A stretch of DNA of 18,452 nt, taken from assembly GCA_934179675.1 (NCBI GenBank), contig CAKPQS010000024.1, positions 1 through 18,452 of the forward strand, in the 5' to 3' direction. Positions 1-5,610 of this stretch are shown in pieces (the stretch's first letter is position 1; each line of letters opens with the position of its first letter). A program made the position numbers and the translations under genes. The stretch comes from an uncultured Bacilli bacterium. Its GTDB lineage: Bacteria > Bacillota_I > Bacilli_A > RF39 > UBA660. A model generated the notes under the pieces. It saw nothing but the letters and a program-made list of their open reading frames with translations. It was not told the DNA's origin and searched no databases.

Positions 1-44
1 GTATGTATGTATGTATGTATGTATGTATGTATGTATGTATGTAT
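1..44. repeat. (GTAT)11 tetranucleotide microsatellite
   Basis: Eleven perfect copies of GTAT run from the first base of the window to position 44, so the tract may extend beyond it. It lies in non-coding DNA, not in a visible reading frame. Perfect tetranucleotide tracts of this length are uncommon in bacteria and can change length by slippage; a contig-end or assembly artefact is also possible. Confidence 0.9.
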
Positions 45-315
45 CTTTATTTATAGACTTATCAACAATATTCATATCCACACCTTATCCTTCTATCCCA
101 ATTATACATTTTTTTTAAATTGAAAACAATAGATTAACCAAAAATAATTAAAAATTTTTGATTATGATAAAGCTAATGCTTGTGGAAAACTAGACATTAC
201 AATACAAAAGGCAACTAAGATCTTTTTAGCAAATATGAAAAGAATAATCAAATTAAATGAAGAAAAATATAGGATAATAACTACCTATATTTATAATTTT
301 TCTGGTAAATTAATG
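45..315. other. Non-coding AT-rich stretch with DnaA-box-like 9-mers
   Basis: No convincing gene lies between the microsatellite and the divIC-side terminator. The stretch holds three 9-mers one mismatch from the DnaA box TTATCCACA: TTATCAACA at 59-67, ATATCCACA at 74-82, and TGTGGAAAA at 181-189 (the reverse strand of TTTTCCACA). A reading frame open from about 147 to 345 overlaps it but has no good start before 235. No tRNA, rRNA or riboswitch fold was recognised. Confidence 0.4.
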
Positions 316-345
316 AAAAAACTGATAAATAGAAAATATTTCTAA
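235..345 (+). pseudogene. Possible 36-codon ORF or gene remnant
   Basis: The frame starting with ATG at 235 encodes 36 residues rich in Lys, Ile and Tyr and stops at 345, inside the terminator hairpin. The same frame stays open upstream to about 147 (beginning LKIFDYDKANACGK) without an ATG, GTG or TTG, so it could be the tail of a decayed gene. There is no clear ribosome-binding site, and its 3' end overlaps the terminator. I do not recognise the product; it may be chance open frame in AT-rich DNA. Confidence 0.15.
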
Positions 346-357
346 ATATCAGTTTTT
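316..357 (-). terminator. Intrinsic terminator after the yabPQ-divIC run
   Basis: Arms 317-327 (AAAAACTGATA) and 347-357 (TATCAGTTTTT) pair perfectly. Inside them is a second perfect stem, AGAAA 331-335 with TTTCT 339-343. The hairpin lies about 28 bases past the divIC stop on the minus strand and is followed by Ts. T-rich flanks on both sides mean it could work in both directions. Confidence 0.8.
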
Positions 358-384
358 ATTTTAACTACTTTTTTAGCAGTCTCA

Positions 385-798
385 TTATTTTTTTCTCTTT
401 TTTTTATGTAAAATAAATATTCCAATTAATACAACACCAGCACCAATACAAGCAATATATATATACTTATAATCTGTCTTTTTTACATCTTCTTTTTCAA
501 CATTTTTATTTTCATCTATTTTTAAAGTATATTCTCCATCTTTAGAATACAAATAATGTTCTCTAGCATATCTAGCAATATATTCTTTATCATTCAATTT
601 TAAAATATCTGTCTTTAATTTTTCTTCATTTGCTTTTAATTCTATTAATTCGTTATTTAACTTTTTTTCATTGTCTGATAATGTTTTTATTTTGACAACA
701 TATGAAACAGTAGTAATACAAAAATATATAATTATACTAATAGAAATAATCCTTAAAGCAAGTTTAACTACAGATTTTTTTACCTTTCTCTTTTTCAT
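385..798 (-). CDS. divIC: Septum formation initiator, DivIC/FtsL-like, with extra C-terminal helix
   Basis: A 137-residue small bitopic division protein. A Lys-rich cytoplasmic tip (residues 1-11) leads into a membrane helix (about 12-36). A coiled coil follows (about 37-70, rich in K, E, L and N), then the DivIC signature region around KEYIARYAREHYLY and DGEYTLKI. DivIC is known to join FtsL and DivIB in the septal PBP activation complex. The family usually ends shortly after this motif. Here a Lys/Asp linker leads to a second hydrophobic segment (about 112-131) and the tail HKKKRKK, which would bring the C-terminus back into the cytoplasm. The start has GGTGAT seven to eight bases upstream. 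It lies 12 bases after yabQ, matching the Bacillus order yabP-yabQ-divIC, which strongly supports the call. Confidence 0.88.
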   Translation of the reverse strand: MKKRKVKKSVVKLALRIISISIIIYFCITTVSYVVKIKTLSDNEKKLNNELIELKANEEKLKTDILKLNDKEYIARYAREHYLYSKDGEYTLKIDENKNVEKEDVKKTDYKYIYIACIGAGVVLIGIFILHKKKRKK

Positions 799-810
799 AT
801 AATCACCATA

Positions 811-1098
811 CTAATTATATATTATTGTTTTTTTTTTTTCAAGTAATACTTTACATAAATATATACCAAATAAAAAGGTAAAAACTAAATTGATATTTAA
901 AATTCCATCATTTATTTGTTTTAAGAAAAAGAAATAAAGTACACCATTAGTTAAACCAAATAAAATAGAAAATATAATTTTTCTAAATATATTTTTGTTA
1001 TATATAATTTTTTTTAAAAAATATAAAATTATAAAATATATAAAACCATAAATAAATGAAAAAATACTCATTTTAATTTGTATATTTAATGGTATCAT
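811..1098 (-). CDS. yabQ: Spore cortex biosynthesis protein YabQ
   Basis: A 95-residue, almost entirely hydrophobic protein with about three membrane helices (roughly 9-28, 38-58 and 68-87) and a Lys-rich tail. In Bacillus subtilis YabQ is a mother-cell, outer forespore membrane protein needed for cortex formation. Sequence similarity within this family is mostly in hydrophobicity, so the identification rests on size, topology and position: its ATG overlaps the yabP stop in an ATGA junction and divIC follows at once. It is shorter than the Bacillus protein, as expected for a reduced genome. Translational coupling to yabP is likely. Confidence 0.8.
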   Translation of the reverse strand: MIPLNIQIKMSIFSFIYGFIYFIILYFLKKIIYNKNIFRKIIFSILFGLTNGVLYFFFLKQINDGILNINLVFTFLFGIYLCKVLLEKKKTIIYN

Positions 1099-1382
1099 TT
1101 AAATAATTTACTAAATACACTTTCTTCTTTTTCAGACTTTTTTAAAGTTTCTTTATAACAAAAACTATTTACTTTGCCTTTAATAGAAACATTACCTTGA
1201 TAAGTATCCAATTTTATTATTTCCAAATCAGATCCTTTTATATTGATAAAACCCATATTTGTTTCCAACAAAAATTCTTCATTATCAAAATTTTCTATTT
1301 TTTTAACACCCGTTATAACAATGTTTTTACGTTCATTTATTGTAACACTATGTCCACTTATTACATCTATTCCTTTATCCAT
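1095..1382 (-). CDS. yabP: Sporulation protein YabP
   Basis: A 95-residue soluble protein of the YabP/YqfC family. Visible family features are ITGVKKIENFDNEEFLLET followed by MGFINIKGSDLEIIKLD and then the stretch GNVSIKGKVNSFCY. These give the short-strand beta pattern of the family. YabP works with YabQ in the mother cell during spore cortex assembly. The start is fixed by an excellent AGGAGG site about six bases before the ATG. It sits 44 bases downstream of sipW, separated by a terminator-like hairpin, so expression probably depends on read-through or a promoter inside sipW. I saw no convincing sigma-E promoter in the 44-base gap. Confidence 0.92.
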   Translation of the reverse strand: MDKGIDVISGHSVTINERKNIVITGVKKIENFDNEEFLLETNMGFINIKGSDLEIIKLDTYQGNVSIKGKVNSFCYKETLKKSEKEESVFSKLFK

Positions 1383-1407
1383 ATAGACCTCCTAGAAAAT
1401 AATATGA

Positions 1408-1443
1408 AAAAAAGAAAAAAAAAGACCTATAATTCTAGATCTT
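1408..1443 (-). terminator. Terminator overlapping the sipW stop codon
   Basis: On the minus strand AAGATCTA (1443-1436) pairs with TAGGTCTT (1429-1422) with one G-U pair and a six-base loop. A long T-rich run down to about 1408 follows. The sipW stop codon (1427-1429) lies in the second arm. Read-through would feed yabP-yabQ-divIC. Confidence 0.7.
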
Positions 1444-2050
1444 CTTGTTTTGTTCTTAATAATGAATACATTACTTTTAAACCAATTAATATAAACAATA
1501 CTGAAGCAAGTCCAACAGGTGATTGCACAAATAAGATTGCTTTTCCTAAATAAGGAATATGGAATATTGTTTTTCCTACTGCCTGACTTTTTTTAATTGG
1601 TGGATCATCAGTGTTATTTGCATCTCCTCTTGTTGTATATGTATCATTTGTAACATTAACTATCCTATGAGTTACAAGAATACTACCATCTCTATATGTT
1701 AAAATATCTTTAAGCTTATATTCTGGTTCCGCATGAATAACAATTACTTCACCAGTCATAATAGTTGGTTCCATACTTCCACTTAAAACAATAAGAGCAC
1801 TATAACCACCAACCATTGGAACATCAACTTTTAAAATAAATTTAACAATTATAGCATACCAACAAGATATAATTACAATAATTGTAAATATTGAAACAAA
1901 AACATCTCTTACTTTTTGTAAACCATTTTTTTTAGTTTTTTTTACTTCTTTTTTTTCTTCTTCAAATAATTTTTCTAATTTTTCTTTTCTTTCGAATGTA
2001 TCAATTACTGGTTCAATTTCTTGTGTTTTTGATAATCTACTTTTTGTCAT
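1427..2050 (-). CDS. sipW: SipW-type signal peptidase I
   Basis: A 207-residue membrane protease of the ER/SipW class. A charged cytoplasmic N-terminus (1-48) precedes a membrane helix (about 49-74). The catalytic serine is Ser92 in SGSMEPT. The general base is His128 in LVTHRIV, not the Lys of ordinary bacterial SipS/LepB enzymes. RGDANNTDDP (141-150) is the conserved Asp-containing box, and a second helix lies near 178-198. In Bacillus subtilis SipW removes the signal peptides of TasA and TapA; the neighbouring TasA-like proteins are the obvious substrates here. I chose ATG at 2050 over the in-frame GTG at 2059 because AAGGTGAG is then well spaced and the gene begins one base after the previous stop. 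That arrangement suggests tight coupling. Confidence 0.93.
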   Translation of the reverse strand: MTKSRLSKTQEIEPVIDTFERKEKLEKLFEEEKKEVKKTKKNGLQKVRDVFVSIFTIIVIISCWYAIIVKFILKVDVPMVGGYSALIVLSGSMEPTIMTGEVIVIHAEPEYKLKDILTYRDGSILVTHRIVNVTNDTYTTRGDANNTDDPPIKKSQAVGKTIFHIPYLGKAILFVQSPVGLASVLFILIGLKVMYSLLRTKQEDLEL

Positions 2051-2051
2051 T

Positions 2052-4097
2052 TTACTCACCTTGTGCAGTTACATTTATTGCAAGACTATAAGTTGCTAAA
2101 TCTAATTCACCAATTGCTGTATCATTATCACTATCTTTCCAGAACCATTCAATTATGTAATTATCAGCTTTACCTGGGTTAAGTATTACTTCATTATTAT
2201 TAATTTCAGAAACTTTTTTCCATCCTGTTAAATATAAATTATTTCTTTTAATTCTATATAATAAATTGATATTATAATGATTTTCTTCAGTATAAGTTAT
2301 TTTATAACTAATATCTTTTTTAGTTGTATTTTTAACAGAGAAATTATATTCTCCATAAGATCTTGGAGCGATTATTTGAATATTTTTGTTGCCAGATGTA
2401 CAAAATTTATCACATACTCCTTCTTCATTATAACAATTGACATCACATATACCATCGCCGTTAAGATCAACATTTTTCTCTGGCCATCCATCACCATCAG
2501 TATCACAATTCATTTTACATACACCAGAATTAGTTTCTTGATTCATTTGATTTTTATCTGGTTTATTATCATTATTTGTATCTATATTAAAGTGTGGTTC
2601 TTGATCATTACCATAATCAATATTAATATCCGGTTTGCCATCACCATTGGTGTCGCAGTTAACATTACATTTACCGTCTTTATCAGTATCAATATTAATA
2701 TCTGGTTTACCATCATTATTAGTGTCGCAATTTAATTTACATTTGCCACTTTCATCAGTACAATTAATATCACATGTACCATCACCAGATAAATCAACAT
2801 TAGTATCTGGCCATCCATCATTATTAGTGTCGCAATTTAATTTACACTTGCCATTTTCATCTTTTTGATTAGTCGAATTAGAGTTATCAGGTTCTTTATT
2901 AAAGTGTGGTTCTTTATCACCATTATAATCAATATTAGTATCTGGTATACCATCACCATCTTTATCACAGTTAACATTACATTTACCATCTTTATCAGTA
3001 TCTATGTTAATATCAGGTTTATCATCTTTATTAGTGTCACAGTTTAAATCACATTTACCATCTTTATTAGTGTCGCAATTTAAATCACAAATGCCATCAT
3101 CATCATTATCACAATTTAAATCACATTTACCATCATTATCTGTATCACAATTAATTAAACATTTACCTTGATTATTATAACAGTTATATTCACATTTACC
3201 ATCATTATTTATGTCAACATTTTTATCTGGCCATCCATCATTATCCGTATCACAGTTCATTTTACAATTACCATATCCATCATCTTGATTCATTGGATTT
3301 TTATTTTCGTCATCAGAATCAACATTAAAGTGTGGTGTTCTATCTCCGCGATAGTCAATGTTAGAATCTATTTTGCCATCTCTATCAGTATCACAGTTTA
3401 GTTCACATTTACCATCATTATTTATATCAACATTAGTATCTGGCCATCCATCACCATCAATATCACAATTGGCAATACATTTACCATTTCCATCAACTTG
3501 ATTCATTTTATTTTCATCAGGATTTTCATCCTTATTTGTATCAATATTATAGTGTGGTTTTAAATCACCTTTCCAGTCAATATTATAGTCTGGTATACCA
3601 TCACCATTAATATCACAGTTAATATCACAAATACCATCATTATCTAAATCAACGTTGATATTATAATATAAGTCAACATATCTTTCACCTTTTTTAGCAG
3701 TTTCAAATATTTTAATATTTTGACCTATCTCCCATTCTTTGCCATCGCCTTCAATGACAAATATACTTTTATTTTTATCTGGTTTTTTGATAAAATCAAA
3801 CCAATTATTTTTTAGTCCAAAATATATTAAAGCAATTAATCCACCTAATAAAATTAAACCTAAAAATATCCATAAAATTATTGGTTTTTTCTTTTTATAT
3901 ATTGCTGTTACAACTAAATCTTTTCTAACATTTGTATATTCGTTATCCCACTTGGAAAACTTATATCCATCATGTTCCAAAGGTTCTGGAGCAGTTGCAT
4001 TACCGCCTTCAGTAACAACTTCTTTCTTGATTACTTCATCTGTTACCTCATCTTTAAAGGTAACAACATATTCCTTTAATTCAATAATATTTTCCAT
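2052..4097 (-). CDS. Membrane-anchored Asp/Cys repeat protein with C-terminal TasA-like domain
   Basis: A 681-residue protein of unusual architecture. Residues 9-67 resemble an InlB B-repeat/Listeria-Bacteroides repeat (VVTFKD, APEP, GYKFSKWD, TNV, LVVTAIY). KKKKP then leads into one membrane helix (72-94). Residues about 130-570 are about 27 twelve-residue units of the type D-x-[DN]-x-D-G-x-x-D-x-N-[C/V/I]. These resemble thrombospondin type 3 or EF-hand calcium loops and carry repeated CDxNC pairs. The larger cycle (PHFN ... MNQ ... GWPD) recurs four times. The last 110 residues resemble the two upstream TasA-like proteins (APRSYGEYNF, EWFWK). It has no cleavable signal; the repeat part should be outside the membrane. 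Its start has GGGAG nine bases upstream. Likely role: calcium-dependent tether or scaffold for TasA-like fibres; this is inference. Confidence 0.85.
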   Translation of the reverse strand: MENIIELKEYVVTFKDEVTDEVIKKEVVTEGGNATAPEPLEHDGYKFSKWDNEYTNVRKDLVVTAIYKKKKPIILWIFLGLILLGGLIALIYFGLKNNWFDFIKKPDKNKSIFVIEGDGKEWEIGQNIKIFETAKKGERYVDLYYNINVDLDNDGICDINCDINGDGIPDYNIDWKGDLKPHYNIDTNKDENPDENKMNQVDGNGKCIANCDIDGDGWPDTNVDINNDGKCELNCDTDRDGKIDSNIDYRGDRTPHFNVDSDDENKNPMNQDDGYGNCKMNCDTDNDGWPDKNVDINNDGKCEYNCYNNQGKCLINCDTDNDGKCDLNCDNDDDGICDLNCDTNKDGKCDLNCDTNKDDKPDINIDTDKDGKCNVNCDKDGDGIPDTNIDYNGDKEPHFNKEPDNSNSTNQKDENGKCKLNCDTNNDGWPDTNVDLSGDGTCDINCTDESGKCKLNCDTNNDGKPDINIDTDKDGKCNVNCDTNGDGKPDINIDYGNDQEPHFNIDTNNDNKPDKNQMNQETNSGVCKMNCDTDGDGWPEKNVDLNGDGICDVNCYNEEGVCDKFCTSGNKNIQIIAPRSYGEYNFSVKNTTKKDISYKITYTEENHYNINLLYRIKRNNLYLTGWKKVSEINNNEVILNPGKADNYIIEWFWKDSDNDTAIGELDLATYSLAINVTAQGE
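2400..3670 (-). repeat. In-frame ~36-bp tandem repeats coding for Asp/Cys loops
   Basis: The DNA repeats imperfectly with a 36-base period, equal to the 12-residue protein unit. A longer cycle is seen in the four copies of the GWPD and PH[FY]N segments. Identity between copies is locally high (for example repeated catcatt/tttatcagta patches), so copy-number change by recombination and short-read assembly collapse are both plausible. Confidence 0.85.
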
Positions 4098-4121
4098 AAC
4101 TCACTCTCCCATACAATTTAG

Positions 4122-4175
4122 TCCTCATTAAAAAGCACCAATAAAGTACTCTTTAATGAGGATTAAACCTCATTT
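4122..4175 (-). promoter_or_regulatory. Mutually exclusive hairpins between TasA-like gene 2 and the repeat-protein gene
   Basis: On the transcript, AAATGAGG (4175-4168), CCTCATTAAAGAG (4161-4149) and CTTTTTAATGAGG (4135-4123) lie in order. The middle segment can pair with either neighbour but not both. The larger hairpin has 14-base arms with one mismatch. No T-tract follows it, so it is not a standard terminator. A role in mRNA processing or stability, setting a high ratio of fibre protein to scaffold, is inferred. Confidence 0.55.
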
Positions 4176-4180
4176 AGATA

Positions 4181-4813
4181 TTATGCAGTTTTTTGTCTAA
4201 TAGTTGCAGAAACATCTAATGTAATTTTTTTACCAGCAAGTAAATTATCTACTGAAGTTCCATCTGAACCTATAGGAGATCCTACCCATTTCCAGTAAAT
4301 ATTTGTAGTAACTTTACCACTTGTAGCAGCTAAATTAATACCACTTACTGTAGCTTGAGCCATAGTATCATAACCATGAGCTTTTGTTCCAGTAACATCT
4401 ATAGGACTACTACATGTATCACCTTCAAAAGCAGTTTTGCAGAATAAAAATTTTGCAGCATAACTTTTTAAAGGTTTAGGACTAGATCCATCAGTTTCAG
4501 AAACAGTAGCATTATATAAATCAATCCATGCAACTGCATCTACATCTGATAAGTTTTCCAAAGTAATTGGCATTGTACCAGTAGAACCAGGAGCAATTGA
4601 ATCACCAAGAGAAATATTACCAGCATTTTGACTTTCCTTATCTGATGTAACAGTATTAAATTTAGTTGACCAACTACTGATTAAACCTTTGTTACCCTCA
4701 GCTGTAACAGTAGAACCAAATCCAGCATAAATTGCAGTACCCATTCCAACTAAAGCAAGAAGAGCACAAACAACAGCTAACACTTTCATTTGATTTTTTT
4801 TCATATCATTCAT
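4181..4813 (-). CDS. TasA/CalY-like secreted fibre protein 2
   Basis: A 210-residue exported protein. Residues about 5-32 are a SipW-style signal region: Lys-rich start, hydrophobic core VLAVVCALLALVGMGTA, then YAGF. The mature part shows the TasA/camelysin pattern: SISLG-like DSIAPGSTGTMPITLENLSDVD, meaning an acidic PG turn before a beta strand, then IYWKW and a final strand LDVSATIRQ. Two cysteines flank a short loop (FCKTAFEGDTCSS) and could form a disulfide, unusual for classical TasA. TasA proteins build extracellular amyloid-like fibres in biofilm matrix. AGGAAGG precedes the ATG at 4813. An in-frame ATG at 4804 is possible. It sits between another TasA-like gene and the anchored repeat protein. 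Confidence 0.75.
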   Translation of the reverse strand: MNDMKKNQMKVLAVVCALLALVGMGTAIYAGFGSTVTAEGNKGLISSWSTKFNTVTSDKESQNAGNISLGDSIAPGSTGTMPITLENLSDVDAVAWIDLYNATVSETDGSSPKPLKSYAAKFLFCKTAFEGDTCSSPIDVTGTKAHGYDTMAQATVSGINLAATSGKVTTNIYWKWVGSPIGSDGTSVDNLLAGKKITLDVSATIRQKTA

Positions 4814-4865
4814 TTTTCTTATTTTCCTTCCTATTATTTAACATTTAAATATTTAAATATATGTA

Positions 4866-4893
4866 AAGATTCAACTGTGCCTTATCGAATCTT
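4866..4893 (-). other. Small hairpin between the two TasA-like genes
   Basis: AAGATTC at 4866-4872 pairs with GAATCTT at 4887-4893 (7 bp, 14-base loop), just after the stop of TasA-like gene 1. Only a short T run follows on the minus strand, so termination would be weak. A perfect AT palindrome (ATTTAAAT twice) lies at 4843-4858. Confidence 0.3.
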
Positions 4894-4899
4894 AACACC

Positions 4900-5424
4900 T
4901 TATGCAATTTGGGAACCAACAATTATAATATCGAACGAAATAACTGAACCTTGTACAATATTTTCATTTTCATTACTAATATCCCATTTCCAATAAATTA
5001 TAATTTTTTTATTCATATTTTCCCCATGATCAATTTTACCTTTTAAGCTATCAGAATTTAAATCAATTTTACTAGTATATTTATTATCTAAATAAAAGTT
5101 CAAATTATTAGGTTTTCCTTTTAAATTCTGAAAATTAATTTTGTAAAAAACATCACTATCTGTCCCATTAGCATCAAGATTTAGTTCAAACTCACCATAA
5201 GAACCTGGAGCTATCATACCATTTTGAGTATTTTTAGCATTAGTACCCATATTAATTAAAAATGTAGTTGGTTTACCATTAACACTAAAACTCCAATTCG
5301 CAATAGATCCCATAGTTGTACCCTTAGGACTAGATTTATAGAGTGAATAAGAAGCACCAGCAATTCCTAATAGAGAAACAGCCATGCCTAATAATATAAA
5401 TAAGTATATTCTTTTTTCTTTCAT
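4900..5424 (-). CDS. TasA/CalY-like secreted protein 1
   Basis: A 174-residue exported protein and first gene of the operon. The signal region is KEKR, then the core IYLFILLGMAVSLLGIAGA, then SYSLYKSS. The mature domain has the TasA-like strand pattern: SIANWSFSVNG, MIAPGSYGEFELNLDANG, VFYKINF, a middle linker, IIIYWKWDI and a last strand SFDIIIVG. The PGSYGE and YWKW motifs recur in the C-terminal domain of the large repeat protein, arguing for a shared fold and possible co-assembly. I chose ATG at 5424 with AAGGTG six bases upstream over a longer GTG start at 5445. A short linker in place of a long insert makes it smaller than Bacillus TasA. Its function as a fibre subunit or TapA-like starter is inferred. 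Confidence 0.72.
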   Translation of the reverse strand: MKEKRIYLFILLGMAVSLLGIAGASYSLYKSSPKGTTMGSIANWSFSVNGKPTTFLINMGTNAKNTQNGMIAPGSYGEFELNLDANGTDSDVFYKINFQNLKGKPNNLNFYLDNKYTSKIDLNSDSLKGKIDHGENMNKKIIIYWKWDISNENENIVQGSVISFDIIIVGSQIA

Positions 5425-5450
5425 TGGACACCTTACTTTCCTCACTACTC

Positions 5451-5466
5451 TACAATTATAATTGTA
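5451..5466. promoter_or_regulatory. 16-bp perfect palindrome overlapping the -10 element
   Basis: TACAATTATAATTGTA reads identically on both strands and covers the -10 element of the minus-strand promoter. Its length, symmetry and position suit a repressor operator of a dimeric helix-turn-helix protein. AT palindromes also arise by chance in such DNA. Confidence 0.5.
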
Positions 5467-5489
5467 AACTATATAACAAAATTTGTCAA
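5461..5489 (-). promoter_or_regulatory. Sigma-A promoter of the TasA-like/sipW operon
   Basis: On the minus strand TTGACA (5489-5484) is followed after exactly 17 bases by TACAAT (5466-5461), with a second TATAAT directly after. This is near-consensus housekeeping spacing. It lies about 37 bases before the ATG of TasA-like gene 1. Confidence 0.8.
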
Positions 5490-5491
5490 TT

Positions 5492-5506
5492 ATTCTTTTA
5501 AAGAAT
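5492..5506. promoter_or_regulatory. Inverted repeat upstream of the -35, SinR-site-like
   Basis: ATTCTTT (5492-5498) and AAAGAAT (5500-5506) are perfect arms around one base, immediately upstream of the -35. Each half matches the reported SinR half-site GTTCTYT at six of seven bases. SinR represses the tapA-sipW-tasA operon in Bacillus subtilis, which makes the placement suggestive, but no regulator gene is in the window. Confidence 0.3.
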
Positions 5507-5582
5507 TTACATATTTAGTTTTACCATTTTTCCATAAATTATAAATTTTCGTGATTTTTTAATATTTTTATTTAAAATTTTA

Positions 5583-5591
5583 TGATATACT
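5583..5591 (+). promoter_or_regulatory. Extended -10 promoter for the rnfC-like gene
   Basis: TGATATACT matches the extended -10 form TGnTATAAT with one change, about 20 bases before the ATG at 5611. No good -35 is seen, which an extended -10 can tolerate. GGATGATG nearby probably serves as the ribosome site. Confidence 0.45.
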
Positions 5592-5610
5592 ATTTATTGG
5601 ATGATGAAAT

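Noticed and set aside
385..470. C-terminal hydrophobic helix plus KKKRKK on the DivIC-like protein as a sortase signal
   Set aside because: No LPxTG-like motif precedes it and the protein already has an N-terminal anchor instead of a cleavable signal peptide.
2277..3401. Several Ile/Phe-rich plus-strand ORFs opposite the repeat-protein gene
   Set aside because: They are antisense shadows of the Asp/Asn-rich repeats (GAT/AAT codons read as ATC/ATT), have no ribosome sites and no family-like sequence.
2400..3670. Regular ~36-bp periodicity resembling a CRISPR array
   Set aside because: Repeats are imperfect, contiguous without unique spacers, and keep one reading frame as 12-residue units; no cas genes are nearby.
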